DNA of 64,000 bases from a virus: positions 1 through 64,000 of the IMG/VR virus record IMGVR_UViG_3300048918_000089; one strand, written 5' to 3'. The position numbers and the translations under genes are program-made. Of the stretch, positions 41,366 to 51,479 are shown piece by piece; position 1 is the first letter of the stretch, and each line of letters begins with the position of its first letter. Under the pieces are notes generated by a model. It did no database searches and was not told where the DNA came from. It worked only from the letters and a program-made list of their open reading frames with translations.

Positions 41366-42056
41366 GTTGTTTCACCAGTTTGCGTTTGACGATTTGATCC
41401 TCGTTCGTACCGATCGACGGGCCGTAGGCCCAATGCCCAACATGTCGAATCTGCCGCGAGAGATTCATGTCCACCATGATCTTGTGCCCTGCTTCGCGAA
41501 GCTTCTGTTGGAAGTAGAAATCTTCGCCCATCCAATCCTTCTGTTCTTCTTGCCACGTGAATGCGAACCACGGCTGCACAATATCTCCGAGGAGTTTCGT
41601 GTCCATGAGCACACAACCCATGCCAATGCCCTCGACTTCTTCCAACTCCTCTTGCGACTCAAGCGGGAGCCACGAATCCCAATCACCTAGTTTCTCATAC
41701 GCAACCGTCGTGAGGGGCGCCGCCCGCTTCATGTAGTTTGCTGCGACAATGGATTCATTGTGCGCCATGAGGCGGATCGCCGTCGTTGACGGGAAGATCA
41801 TATCAGAGTCGAGCCAGAGGATCCACTCTGCATTGATTTCTAGGGCGCGCTTCGCGAGGTTCTCTCGTTGGTTCAAGAGAATCGTGGACATGTCATAGAG
41901 GACATGGACGTCATGACCTACGAGCGTTGTGGTCTTGACGAGTTCAACGAGCGACGATGAGAACGTGGCGTAGACCTGTTCGCGGCACGGAACCAAGATC
42001 GCCAGCTTTGACGGACGACCTTTCCAGGCCGACAGATCATAGATGGAGCGACTCAT
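41352..42056 (-). CDS. GT-A glycosyltransferase (234 aa)
   Basis: This is a GT2-like enzyme. The start KLAILVPCREQVYATFSSSL is a nucleotide-sugar binding strand. WILWLDSDMIFP holds the DxD motif, EGIGMGCVLMD matches the same block as in the GT-A/FkbM fusion at 37353, and GEDFYFQQKL is the usual ED motif. The frame is open upstream, but the ATG at 42056 overlaps the preceding stop by 4 nt and gives the family start. It likely uses the same acceptor system as the plus-strand transferases. Confidence 0.82.
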   Translation of the reverse strand: MSRSIYDLSAWKGRPSKLAILVPCREQVYATFSSSLVELVKTTTLVGHDVHVLYDMSTILLNQRENLAKRALEINAEWILWLDSDMIFPSTTAIRLMAHNESIVAANYMKRAAPLTTVAYEKLGDWDSWLPLESQEELEEVEGIGMGCVLMDTKLLGDIVQPWFAFTWQEEQKDWMGEDFYFQQKLREAGHKIMVDMNLSRQIRHVGHWAYGPSIGTNEDQIVKRKLVKQHAER

Positions 42057-42505
42057 TGTCCGGGAATGCCCGAGCCCAACTTCTCTGCCTGCGCTGTCAC
42101 GTCTGAGATGAGTGCAACGAGTTCCTGCACTCGCTTGACGACGAGGGAGTAGTCGGCAAGGGGGAACTGCGAGATAGTTTGGAATGTCGCGAGGGAATAT
42201 TTCCCGTCGATGAGCATTTCGGAAGCGGCCACCCGTGCCCACTTCTCGATGGTCTTCAGACGATCAATGCGAAGATCACCTGAGAACCAGCGTGCAACCT
42301 CATCCGAGTTCTGCTCAGCCCAAATTGATTCGAGGATTTTGCTCATCCTCGAATCGGGGAAATGGTCACGCCAATATGCGAGCGTGTCAAGGAAGGTGTG
42401 CATTTCCTCCTTGTCGTAACCGATCTTGGCCCAGAGTACATGCCGAAGATGGTACTCTGACTGAGGATGGTTGCCCGCCAATTCACGAATCTCTTTCAGT
42501 TCCAT
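42053..42505 (-). CDS. Hypothetical protein (150 aa), helical
   Basis: The ATG at 42505 has GAGG seven bases upstream; a TTG two codons earlier is less likely. The product is helical with several aromatic residues (YHLRHVLWAKIGYDKEEMHTFL; WRDHFPDSRMSKILESIW). No motif is recognised. It overlaps the GT-A gene by 4 nt (ATGA), so both are co-translated; a role in the same glycan pathway or as a structural protein cannot be separated. Confidence 0.55.
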   Translation of the reverse strand: MELKEIRELAGNHPQSEYHLRHVLWAKIGYDKEEMHTFLDTLAYWRDHFPDSRMSKILESIWAEQNSDEVARWFSGDLRIDRLKTIEKWARVAASEMLIDGKYSLATFQTISQFPLADYSLVVKRVQELVALISDVTAQAEKLGSGIPGQ

Positions 42506-42569
42506 TTTCAATCCTCACGTTAAACTTCACATAACAATGTAACTTACCTAACCGAAAGACGCAATCGTT

Positions 42570-42749
42570 TTAGTATGTGTTTGGAGTAGTTCGTCCGCCG
42601 AAAGTTCCCGAGAGAGGAACGGCACCGGTTGAGATGCCGATTGCGCCCGCCTCGTTGCCGCGCAGGGTAACCTGGCCCGCGCCGAGTCCGTATGCGTTTC
42701 GGACTCGGCCCATCGTGATAGCTGAACCAGATGCTGGGATTAGACCCAT
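42570..42749 (-). CDS. Small glycine-rich virion-like protein (59 aa)
   Basis: This short gene, with AGGAG before its ATG, fills the gap before the S74 fibre gene. The product begins MGLIPASGSAITMGRVRNA and is Gly/Thr/Ser-rich with GISTGAVPLSGTFGGRT. It resembles the short 'IP.SG.I....' modules found at fibre ends and small appendage proteins of many phages. It may be a fibre cofactor or tip. The 60 bases after its stop hold nothing recognisable. Confidence 0.6.
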   Translation of the reverse strand: MGLIPASGSAITMGRVRNAYGLGAGQVTLRGNEAGAIGISTGAVPLSGTFGGRTTPNTY

Positions 42750-42761
42750 TTGATGCTCCTA

Positions 42762-43904
42762 CTAGTAACGGGCCGTGACCAGCGAAACCTGACGCTGGAG
42801 CGAATCAACCTGACCGCGGAGTTCCTTGATCGACTCAATGAGCAGGGGAACGATCTTCTCGTACTTGACGGCCAGCGTACCATCTTCGCGCTGGGCGACG
42901 ACTTCAGGAAGAATGGACTGCACTTCCTGCGCGATGATACCTACGTCATGCTTGCGGACAAAGAAGCCGTCCTCACCACCGCGCGCATCAATGACTTCCT
43001 TCTTCCAATCAAACGTGACACCGCGAATCTGCTGGATCTTCTGCAAGGCGCCGAGAATCGGAACGACGTTCTCCTTGAGCGATGCATCCGACGAGTAGTA
43101 CGCGGTCACTTCGTTCGTTGCGCGAATTTCACCACCGACACCCGATGCGGCCGTGCCGACACCGAATGACGCGAACTGAACAGCCGCGCCCGTGTGAATG
43201 TTCTGCGGCAACGAGAACGTTACTGAACCCGTGTTCGCAGAGACAGAGACCTGATTGACAGTTCCCGCGACAGAGACGACCGTACCGTCAACGTACGCCT
43301 TTGTTGCCGCATGCGTGCCGACTGTCGGTGCACCTGCGAGCGTGAGCGCACCCGACATGGTGCCACCCGCAAGAGGCACATACAAGCCCGTTCGCGTGTC
43401 CACATACTGCTTCGTTGCAGCACCGAGACCGGTCGTCGGATCGGACGCAAGAATCAGCGTACCGATAAGCGTACCACCCGCGAGCGAGAGGCGCAGTGCA
43501 GCGACGGCGTCGGCATACTGCTTCGTTGCAGCCTGCATTGCCGACGCAGGATCGCCTGCGAGCGTGAGTGCACCCGTGAGAGCGCCACCCGTCAGCAGAA
43601 GGTAGAGCGCAGCCTTCGTATCAACGTAGGTCTTCGTTGCAGCACCGAGACCCGTTGTTGGATCGGCTGCAAGAATGAGCGGGCCTGTGAGCGTGCCGCC
43701 TGCCTTGGCAACGAATGTGTTGTCGGCATACTGCTTCGTTGCAGCGTGTAGACCCGCAACAGGATCACCATTAAGGGTTAGCGCACCCGACATGGTGCCG
43801 CCCGTCTTGTCCAACTTATCGTTGTACAAGTCGTTGAAGTTGCCGTCAACCTCAGCGTTCGTTAGCGGCGCACCCTTGACGAGTCGTAGGACCGGAGGAG
43901 CCAT
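42762..43904 (-). CDS. Tail fibre protein with S74-type intramolecular chaperone (380 aa)
   Basis: The start VLRLVKGAPLTNAEVDGNF is a known phage fibre N-terminus. Five or six copies of a GGT..G.L.L..DP..G...ATK.YVD repeat follow (residues ~35-200). The rest holds a segment with EIRATNEVTAYYS and the chaperone domain with SLKENVVPI, DVGIIAQEVQSILPEVV and a final coiled coil. This fibre is probably self-cleaved at the chaperone after trimerisation. It shares a 41-bp DNA block with the large collagen-like fibre. Confidence 0.88.
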   Translation of the reverse strand: MAPPVLRLVKGAPLTNAEVDGNFNDLYNDKLDKTGGTMSGALTLNGDPVAGLHAATKQYADNTFVAKAGGTLTGPLILAADPTTGLGAATKTYVDTKAALYLLLTGGALTGALTLAGDPASAMQAATKQYADAVAALRLSLAGGTLIGTLILASDPTTGLGAATKQYVDTRTGLYVPLAGGTMSGALTLAGAPTVGTHAATKAYVDGTVVSVAGTVNQVSVSANTGSVTFSLPQNIHTGAAVQFASFGVGTAASGVGGEIRATNEVTAYYSSDASLKENVVPILGALQKIQQIRGVTFDWKKEVIDARGGEDGFFVRKHDVGIIAQEVQSILPEVVAQREDGTLAVKYEKIVPLLIESIKELRGQVDSLQRQVSLVTARY

Positions 43905-43907
43905 GGT

Positions 43908-44123
43908 TTATCCTTTAGTGGTGACGGTGTTGATTAGTTGGAGCATCAGATCCCGCAGGGATCCGATTTCTTCGCTCACTCTATTTAGTTCCAGTTGCAT
44001 CCTATCAATAACTGCTCTGTCCCCGCGCGACTGAATGTACGCCGCGCGAGATTTGACGTCCTTGTTCACGAGCCCCTTTGAATTGGGGTCGCGGACAAAT
44101 GGGTGTTCTTTGATAGCGTTCAT
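43908..44123 (-). CDS. Small coiled-coil protein (71 aa)
   Basis: The first 30 residues are basic (KEHPFVRDPNSKGLVNKDVK), and the rest is one amphipathic helix (RMQLELNRVSEEIGSLRDLM) suitable for a trimeric or dimeric coiled coil. It lies 3 bases before the fibre gene and 7 bases after the giant structural gene, so it may connect or assemble the fibre. The family is not recognised. Confidence 0.6.
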   Translation of the reverse strand: MNAIKEHPFVRDPNSKGLVNKDVKSRAAYIQSRGDRAVIDRMQLELNRVSEEIGSLRDLMLQLINTVTTKG

Positions 44124-44130
44124 TGTGCCT

Positions 44131-47100
44131 CTATGCCATTAGCGAGATGGCACGCATGTCGCGCACCTTCGGTACCAATGACGTGTTGTTGGATAGTAGA
44201 ACGATCTTGATAGCGAACGTCTTGTACCCCGAGTAGCTTGAATATGTATAGACGCCTGACGTGAGTACCGAAGAAGGCAACTCGTAGATGACTTCAGCTG
44301 GTGTCTCGGTTGACGACGACTGCGGATCAAGCAGAATCCACGGCCGTGCCAAGAACGATGTGGGGTCAGATGCGTGCAACAGCTTTGCGTAGACCTCAAT
44401 CGTCGTACCCGCAGGCGTTGACTGTGTGAGATAGACGCGCAGATCCTCCGCATCCATTCCTGCATCAAGCACAACCTTTCGTGAGATGTACCGCGAGAGT
44501 GCAGAACCACCCGCAGCGGCCGTCTCATTCGTGTCAACATCGTTGATGGAATTCGACACGAGGATGACACCCGCCTTCTTGAGGTCGATGACAGGCGACA
44601 CATCAGAATTTGTTGACGACAGCACACCCGTGAGATTGAATGTTGACAGTGTGGTCGAAGCGGGATACACTGAGCACTCGGCATGCAGGTCTGTTGACTG
44701 TCCAACACGAACAGCCAGCGCAGTACCTGCAGAACCACCCGTCAGCGTCGGGGTGGCACTCCAATCAACGGCCGTACCCACGAAATTCAGCACACCCACA
44801 TTCGGGGTCAGCGTATTGTACGGGCGCGTCACCAGTGCAACAACTGTCGCCGTCTTGACCGAATCAGCCGATCCCGAGATGAGCGACGTTGCCGTGAGCG
44901 CCGACCCCGCAACGAATGGGACTGATGACGGCGACAACTTCTCAACCTGCAGAATGAGTGCTGTCTTGTACCGTGCAACATACTTGATACGTCCATTCTG
45001 ATTTGTTGTCGTTGTTGCAATCACTTCGCCTGGGACAAAGTCAGCCGAGTTACCCGTCATCGTGACCGAGAGAAAGTCATATGGCGCGTTGTTCAGCACC
45101 GCCGTTCCCGATGATGCCGTATTAAACACCGCCTGATACAGCGTGAACTTGACGTCCTCAGCCTGAATCGGAGTCCATGATGAGTTGTTCGCCGAGACAA
45201 ACAGAACACCCGTTGCAGGCTGTTCCGTAATGCGTGTCGTCGTACCGAGCATGTTCTCGCCTAGCTCAGAGACCCACAGTTCATACTCGTCTGAGTTGCC
45301 AGCGGGCATGACGACGAAGCAGTACTCCGTATCATTCTTGAGGTACACTGGGGCTGGGAACACACATGGGGTTGCGTTCGTCGCCGTATCATCAGCATTG
45401 ATTTCGCTGGGCAGCAGGGTCACAGATCCGAACGGCACCGTGCGTCCCGTTGGGACACCGTTTGAAACCTCACGAATCTCTACTGTGATCGGAGCCGTTA
45501 CAGCCTTCTTGCGGAAGTAGAGGTCGATCTTCGACACAAACATGCCCGCTGACTTGCCCGAGACGAGGAACGTCTGTGCGATAGGATCTTGATTCGTGAA
45601 CTGCCCGAATGGACCCAGATCAACGGGGAACGTATTGTTGAACACAATATCAGCCACATCGCGAGTTTCCGTAACCGTCTGCTGTGAGACGACTGGTACG
45701 CGTGTTGCGACGATGGTGTTCTGCTCAACCGTGCTCAGTCCCGATGCGGTGAACATCGTGATGCCCGATGAGTGAATAAAGCCCGGGCGATTCTGCGAGT
45801 CATCAACAACTGAGAATGTCTTGGTCCCTGTGCGGAACTTACCCGCTGGGATTCGAAACTCACCCACCAACTTACCCGTTGCATCGGCAATCATCGGCGC
45901 GCCGTACGCGGGTGCTGAGATTGTTGCGCCCGCCTGATCCTTCGTTGGACGGCAGAATGCTGTAACATCCTCACCGTCGAAGAAGGCGTACATGCGCGTG
46001 AGTGGCTTGAGCCGCGTTGCCGTAAAGCTAACGACGATTGAGCGCATGTACGGCAGCAGGGCCGTTGACAGCACGCGCGAGCCACTGTTCTGATATGTGG
46101 TCTGTGAGGAAACTGACGTCTGGATTCCCGTACGTGACTGATGCGAGGTCGATGTTGTAATGACACGATCCTGCGCAACAGGCACATCAGGAAGAAAGTC
46201 GATGTGTGTTGGGATCATGTCGATCAGTGGGCTGCTCGGTGTGAGCATTCCAAACGCACCAGGCAGCGATCCTGTGAGGATCGGTGACGCGACAGGGATT
46301 GGAGCAACAATCGGTGGCATATTCAGCGTCTCAATATCAACGCCTACCCAGATTGTCTCCCATGCACCCCATTCGGTGCTCCATGAATCCTGACGATTGT
46401 CCCAGTTATCAGTGCCGCCGTCAGTGTTTACATCTGGCGCGCGGGTCACGTCCGTCCAGATATCCTGGGGCGGATCAAGCACGATGTTGCCGACATAATC
46501 GAACAACAGTGCGCCGACGCAATTGCGGGGCTTCGATGCGAACGGGTTGCGCGCATAGATGCCGTGCGTGTAGGGCAGCATGAGCAAGTCGCCCGAGAGT
46601 GAGACGATGGGCGTGCCGCTAACCGTTGATGCAATACCACCGACTGTTACAGCCTGCAAGTCAGAGAATGATCCTACGATGTTCTCGACGTGAAGCTTGG
46701 TGCCGACACGATGACGAACAGTTCCTGATGCAGCAGGTCCCGACGTTGAAACAATCGTGTCACCTTCGTTACCCACAAGGCCCGCGAGGGTGATGATTGC
46801 ATCCGACGCCTTGCGAACCAATCCTGTTGAAGAATTGAGTGCGAGGTCGATGTGGTCAAGATTGAAGTACGGGCGAAGCTCTCCCAACTTAGGATCAATC
46901 GAGCAGAGGTATTCAGAATCGTAGACGTTACCAATCGTGTGATCGTTGAACGAATCAACCAAGATGCCGTTCTTGAACCGATCAACCCCGGGTGCCGTCG
47001 GCGAGTCGATCAGGAGGTTCGAGGTCTCCTGTTCAAGCAAGGACAGCGAGGTGTAGTACTCCAGACGGTCAATGCGCTTACCGATTGCAGCAATGTCGCG

Positions 47101-49860
47101 CATCGTGTACCGACGGTTATCAAGCGTCGAAGACCATGCACCCTCATTGATGTAGCCCGTCATGCGAGCGACAAACGGTGAGAGCGATGGATACGGTGGG
47201 ACGTTCACCAATCCAATCGACATAGCCGATGGGATTTCCTGCGGTACGAGGGGCTCGTCGCGCGAGACGCCACGCACAACAACGAAGTTGCCTTCCGAAG
47301 TCAACATGATTCGGTCAATGCGACCGAGATAGTACGACAGATCGGTGACAAACTCCTCTGTCGGAACGGGATCCATCATGCCCGTCGTGAGTGGTGCTGT
47401 AGACGTAGCAGGATTGACCGTCGCTGCGGCAACCGTTGTCGTAGTTGCCGTATCGGTAATACGAGCGCGGAAGTCAAGCGTGTTGCGAAGATCGAACACC
47501 TGGCCCGAGCGCGCGACATAGCGCGGGATCTGCCACGTGTAAATCTGTGACGATGATGGTGACGTATCGTTGACGGGGTACGAATCGACAGAGAAGTAAC
47601 CGACCGAGTTCGATGCCGTTGAGTGCGAGTAGTAGGACAGCTTGACGAGGATTCGCTTGTTCGTAAGAACGATAGTCGATCCCGCCTTCAGTGCCAGTGT
47701 GCCGTGATTGTAGAGCGAATCAGACTGCCCACCATTGAGCACGAACTGATCCGTCACATCAAGATACGGTGAGCCTGTGGGTTCAGCCGCGAGTGCTGCG
47801 AACGTACCTGTTGTAACCGTCGCACCGTCAACAAGCCAAATCTTCTCAATGCCGAGCACGTCAGAGACACCAAGAGTCCATGGACCGCTCGGTGTACCGT
47901 GTGTTGACGTGTCGATCTTTACGAACCGACTTGTGAGAAGCGACTTGGTCTTGGGCGCAGGATTCACGCGAACAACATTGACCGCAACGCGGATGTTCTT
48001 ACCCGCCGACGTACCGGTCGAGATTGATGTTTCGTGCGAGAGCTTGAGCGCACCTGTTGTTGAATCGAACACCGCCGTACGTGTGCCCGACGTGAAGTCG
48101 ATTGACTGCCCCTTGTGTAGGGTGCCGATATCTTCTTCTGCCGTTGCGTACACGTTTGCTGCAAACTGCCCCGCCGTGATTGTACCCGAGAATGCAAACT
48201 GCTCATTTGCACCGAGCGTGATGACCGCCGTACCCGCCGTGAACGATGCTACGACTTCCTTGCGATACTGGAAGGTCGTGTCGTATGCGCCCGTGGGTTG
48301 CAACGTCTTGACGCCGTTGTACGGTACTGGGAACAGCATGGGCTCAATGCCCGCCTCCTGAATCTGCCCTGCTGGCGACAGCTTACCGAATGCTGCAATG
48401 CCTCCGACAAGCGCATAGACACCCAGCACTTCCGAGAATGCATGGCCCGCATTCATCGTAATGTCATATAGGTGTAGCTTGTACACTGCCGCAGCGGCAC
48501 CCACAGAACCCGACTCATACAGGATCATACGCACGCGTGCCGTGCCGATGATCGCACCGCCCGATGGTGCTGTCGTTGCTGAATACGTCGCCGACGTAAC
48601 CGCGGTCGGTGCAGTGTTCAACAGCGAGACGAATGCTCCTGTGTTCAGATTCCAAGGACCTGCAACTTCGATGATTTCTACGTATGAACCGTAGTAGGTC
48701 GAGATGGGCTTATTTGAGATGACCGACGTGTCGGTACCCTTATCAACCGCAACAGTCTCGGTGATGTAGGTCTCGTATTCAAAGCCCTGTACATACGCCT
48801 TACCCGGCTCAACACCAACAGCAAGCTTCGTCGCATCACCCGTTGGGAGCGGATACTTGCCGTTGTTGACAGTGTTCTTGAGGTGCTCGCGAATGTTCAG
48901 AGCGAACGGACGAACCGTATAGTCGCCTGACTCATCGCGCGTGCGTCGTGCCATTTCCTTGCGCAGTTCACCATATGTGGTCTTGTTGAACTTGCGACGG
49001 ATCAGCCCATCTTCAATCTCAAAGAGAAGGAAGAAATCCTGTGGCGTTGTGGCATCGAGGTCATAGGTGACAAGCTCGGTGACAATCTTGTACCGATCTG
49101 CGCCAGGCGCCGTGTAGTTGAATGAACCCTGCGCAGGGTCGAGCAGGGTCGGATCGTTCTGATATGACTCAGCGGTTTCGACCAAGCGATACCCCAACTT
49201 CGCCGATGGCGTTGAGGAGTACTTGTCGATGATGGTCGTCTGTGAGTTGTGCAGGACGAACACACCCGATGCATACACGATACCTGAATCGACCGTAAAG
49301 ACTGATCCAAAACCCGTTGCATTTGGGACCGTCGAAACGACAGGGCGTGAACCCGATGCAGGCACACCGTTAACAAGTAGCTGGAGTGCTTCTCCTGGCT
49401 GGAACGTCGAAACTGTACCGAGCACGTTTGACCCTGAACCCGCACCACCTGAGGCAGTGTACTGGATGTAGAGGGTCTTGAGATTGACAGAATCTGTCTC
49501 CGATCCGTCCTGCACGTACTTGACGATACCGCGGACAAGGGAGTTGACACCCTGGAACTCAGAACCGACGAGAGCCTGCAACTGCGCGGGCGTCCAATTT
49601 GTTGAGGACGCACTCGGCGTATTCAGGATCTTGACGTACGGGAACGTGAAGTTGTACGACTCCGCACAACCCGTAATGACAGTTCCGTCCTTGAAGATGT
49701 TGTCACCGAACCGACGAATCTGCTCTTGGAGAATCGTCTGTAGTTGGGTTAGTTCACGTGCCTGGACAGCATAACCTGGCTTGAACAGAATGCGGTTGTA
49801 GCCCTTTGCAACGGCTTCATCCGAGTCATCAAAGTACGGAAACTTATTGAGATTGAGCAT
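44131..49860 (-). CDS. Giant baseplate/tail structural protein (DUF4815-type, 1909 aa)
   Basis: The start NLNKFPYFDDSDEAVAKGYNRILFKPGYAVQARELTQLQ is typical of the large DUF4815-type structural proteins of aquatic T4-like phages. Later come DLSYYLGRIDRIMLTSEGNF and a repeat-rich Thr/Ser/Val part with strands. The C-terminus is beta-rich. Its place directly after gene 8 is that of genes 9-12 in T4, so it probably does the work of gp10 or of the fibre-binding wedge protein. A TATAAATA sequence lies within the end of gene 8. Confidence 0.85.
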   Translation of the reverse strand: MLNLNKFPYFDDSDEAVAKGYNRILFKPGYAVQARELTQLQTILQEQIRRFGDNIFKDGTVITGCAESYNFTFPYVKILNTPSASSTNWTPAQLQALVGSEFQGVNSLVRGIVKYVQDGSETDSVNLKTLYIQYTASGGAGSGSNVLGTVSTFQPGEALQLLVNGVPASGSRPVVSTVPNATGFGSVFTVDSGIVYASGVFVLHNSQTTIIDKYSSTPSAKLGYRLVETAESYQNDPTLLDPAQGSFNYTAPGADRYKIVTELVTYDLDATTPQDFFLLFEIEDGLIRRKFNKTTYGELRKEMARRTRDESGDYTVRPFALNIREHLKNTVNNGKYPLPTGDATKLAVGVEPGKAYVQGFEYETYITETVAVDKGTDTSVISNKPISTYYGSYVEIIEVAGPWNLNTGAFVSLLNTAPTAVTSATYSATTAPSGGAIIGTARVRMILYESGSVGAAAAVYKLHLYDITMNAGHAFSEVLGVYALVGGIAAFGKLSPAGQIQEAGIEPMLFPVPYNGVKTLQPTGAYDTTFQYRKEVVASFTAGTAVITLGANEQFAFSGTITAGQFAANVYATAEEDIGTLHKGQSIDFTSGTRTAVFDSTTGALKLSHETSISTGTSAGKNIRVAVNVVRVNPAPKTKSLLTSRFVKIDTSTHGTPSGPWTLGVSDVLGIEKIWLVDGATVTTGTFAALAAEPTGSPYLDVTDQFVLNGGQSDSLYNHGTLALKAGSTIVLTNKRILVKLSYYSHSTASNSVGYFSVDSYPVNDTSPSSSQIYTWQIPRYVARSGQVFDLRNTLDFRARITDTATTTTVAAATVNPATSTAPLTTGMMDPVPTEEFVTDLSYYLGRIDRIMLTSEGNFVVVRGVSRDEPLVPQEIPSAMSIGLVNVPPYPSLSPFVARMTGYINEGAWSSTLDNRRYTMRDIAAIGKRIDRLEYYTSLSLLEQETSNLLIDSPTAPGVDRFKNGILVDSFNDHTIGNVYDSEYLCSIDPKLGELRPYFNLDHIDLALNSSTGLVRKASDAIITLAGLVGNEGDTIVSTSGPAASGTVRHRVGTKLHVENIVGSFSDLQAVTVGGIASTVSGTPIVSLSGDLLMLPYTHGIYARNPFASKPRNCVGALLFDYVGNIVLDPPQDIWTDVTRAPDVNTDGGTDNWDNRQDSWSTEWGAWETIWVGVDIETLNMPPIVAPIPVASPILTGSLPGAFGMLTPSSPLIDMIPTHIDFLPDVPVAQDRVITTSTSHQSRTGIQTSVSSQTTYQNSGSRVLSTALLPYMRSIVVSFTATRLKPLTRMYAFFDGEDVTAFCRPTKDQAGATISAPAYGAPMIADATGKLVGEFRIPAGKFRTGTKTFSVVDDSQNRPGFIHSSGITMFTASGLSTVEQNTIVATRVPVVSQQTVTETRDVADIVFNNTFPVDLGPFGQFTNQDPIAQTFLVSGKSAGMFVSKIDLYFRKKAVTAPITVEIREVSNGVPTGRTVPFGSVTLLPSEINADDTATNATPCVFPAPVYLKNDTEYCFVVMPAGNSDEYELWVSELGENMLGTTTRITEQPATGVLFVSANNSSWTPIQAEDVKFTLYQAVFNTASSGTAVLNNAPYDFLSVTMTGNSADFVPGEVIATTTTNQNGRIKYVARYKTALILQVEKLSPSSVPFVAGSALTATSLISGSADSVKTATVVALVTRPYNTLTPNVGVLNFVGTAVDWSATPTLTGGSAGTALAVRVGQSTDLHAECSVYPASTTLSTFNLTGVLSSTNSDVSPVIDLKKAGVILVSNSINDVDTNETAAAGGSALSRYISRKVVLDAGMDAEDLRVYLTQSTPAGTTIEVYAKLLHASDPTSFLARPWILLDPQSSSTETPAEVIYELPSSVLTSGVYTYSSYSGYKTFAIKIVLLSNNTSLVPKVRDMRAISLMA

Positions 49861-49880
49861 TCCGAATCCCTAGAGTTGGT

Positions 49881-51464
49881 CTAGAAGCGCAGGAAGACCT
49901 GCACGATTTCATCTTGGTTTGACGAGCGTGTGATCGGCACACGATTGCTGAGGTACATGACCTCACCCGACAGCTTATCTACGTCAGGGATGACAAGGGT
50001 ATTTATAGCCACCGGTGTCGAACCCACGACATTTTTCTGCACCGTTGAGGTGCTTGTAATCAGCGGAATGATAGCAAGCAACCACAGAGTGTTACCTGAC
50101 TTTTGTACGACTGTAAAGAGCCCACCGTCATTCGTAATGACGGAATCGCCAACAGTGAATCCTGCGGCGCTGGTCACTGTCGCCTTATAGCACGTCGTTC
50201 CAACCGACCCCCGGAACAGCTGGTCAGATCCTGCAACCTTTGGATTCTTGAGCAGACCGACCTGACGAAAGACTGTCGGCGCAAATTCAACACCCGGTTC
50301 GCCGTCGAGCACAACCTGAATACCCAGGGTCGTTGCGAACAGTTCCTTGGGCGCATGTGCACCGTGGCCGCCTGCGGGCGACAGAATTGGGCGGAGTACT
50401 GCGCCGAAACCCGTTGACTGACCAATAACGGTCAGGTCTGCAAATGAGTAGCCCGCTCCTTCTGAGGCGACAGATACCTGCGTGATTGCACCTTCATTGA
50501 TTCCAGTAACAGTAATCACCGCATCCTGTCCGTCGCCCACAATAGAAACGAGTGTTTCACCGAGCACGTAATCGGATCCAGGATCAACGATTTCGACAGA
50601 GAAGATTGCACCTGTGAGTGAGCCCTCGGCAGCAACCTGTGTGTTTGCTGAATACCCGAATGCTTCGTTAATGTCGCCGTCCAAAAGCTGAACGGTTCCC
50701 GCTGCGCCTGTACCGTTTCCTAGAACATGAACCTCAGCGTGCGAGTATCCATACCCCTGCTGGACGACGGTGATGGATGCGATGACGCCGCCAACGATGT
50801 TTGCGCGAACAACAGCACCGATACCGTCTCCAACAATATACGCGTCCGCCGTCGTGTAACCCGAACCACCAGATGTGACTGTGACGCCATTCACAAACGA
50901 GTTGGTGTCGAAGTCCGTTTCTGCTGTGTAGTATCGGACGGGGATATATTCGCTTGTGAGGAATCGCGTGACGTCCTGCGCGGGGAGTTCAAACATGAAC
51001 TTCCAGACGTATCCATCCGATGGACGCTCGGGTTCGACCGGATCGACTGTCGTGGGCTTGACGAGTGACGGTGTGGCGCCTGCATTGTCGAGGCACTTGT
51101 ACACCCGATTGTTGTTGGTCAGGACATAGAAGTCAGCATCGGCCAGCGTCTTGGCTCCAGAATTTGCGGGGTGCGTTGAAGTAATCTCAGAGTCATACCG
51201 ATCGTATACGGTGCCTCCTGCCCAGTCAATGCGGCGCGCGAGATACACCGCGTCGATGGGGCGCACTGACTTGAGGAACAGCATGTCTCGCTGTGCACCT
51301 AGGACCTCTTCCCGCGAATCTTCCAGAGCAGGAGGAACGGCGTCATCCGCCCACGCACCAATGCGTGATACGAATGCATACCAGTAATCCTTTGAATTTA
51401 CAATGTCGCGATAGACCGAGCGCGCGAGTTCAAAACGGGCACGGTGAGGAAGCAGAGTGGGCAT
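49881..51464 (-). CDS. 8: Baseplate wedge protein gp8
   Basis: This 527-aa protein has the gp8 N-terminal block: LPHRARFELARSVYRDIVNS, WYAFVSRIGAWADD and FLKSVRPIDAVYLARRIDW. The family block GYVWKFMFELPAQDV follows near residue 155. It is longer than T4 gp8 (334 aa); the added C-terminal half has repeated ITVV..GYGYSHA / VSVASEGAGYSFA-like beta segments, a common insertion in aquatic T4-like gp8. It sits between the gp7-like wedge and the giant protein. Confidence 0.92.
   Translation of the reverse strand: MPTLLPHRARFELARSVYRDIVNSKDYWYAFVSRIGAWADDAVPPALEDSREEVLGAQRDMLFLKSVRPIDAVYLARRIDWAGGTVYDRYDSEITSTHPANSGAKTLADADFYVLTNNNRVYKCLDNAGATPSLVKPTTVDPVEPERPSDGYVWKFMFELPAQDVTRFLTSEYIPVRYYTAETDFDTNSFVNGVTVTSGGSGYTTADAYIVGDGIGAVVRANIVGGVIASITVVQQGYGYSHAEVHVLGNGTGAAGTVQLLDGDINEAFGYSANTQVAAEGSLTGAIFSVEIVDPGSDYVLGETLVSIVGDGQDAVITVTGINEGAITQVSVASEGAGYSFADLTVIGQSTGFGAVLRPILSPAGGHGAHAPKELFATTLGIQVVLDGEPGVEFAPTVFRQVGLLKNPKVAGSDQLFRGSVGTTCYKATVTSAAGFTVGDSVITNDGGLFTVVQKSGNTLWLLAIIPLITSTSTVQKNVVGSTPVAINTLVIPDVDKLSGEVMYLSNRVPITRSSNQDEIVQVFLRF
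50000..50007 (-). promoter_or_regulatory. TATAAATA inside the end of gene 8 (possible internal late promoter)
   Basis: A perfect TATAAATA on the minus strand lies about 140 bases before the giant structural gene. It is inside coding sequence, so chance occurrence is possible. Confidence 0.35.
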
Positions 51465-51479
51465 GACAGTAATTATGAG

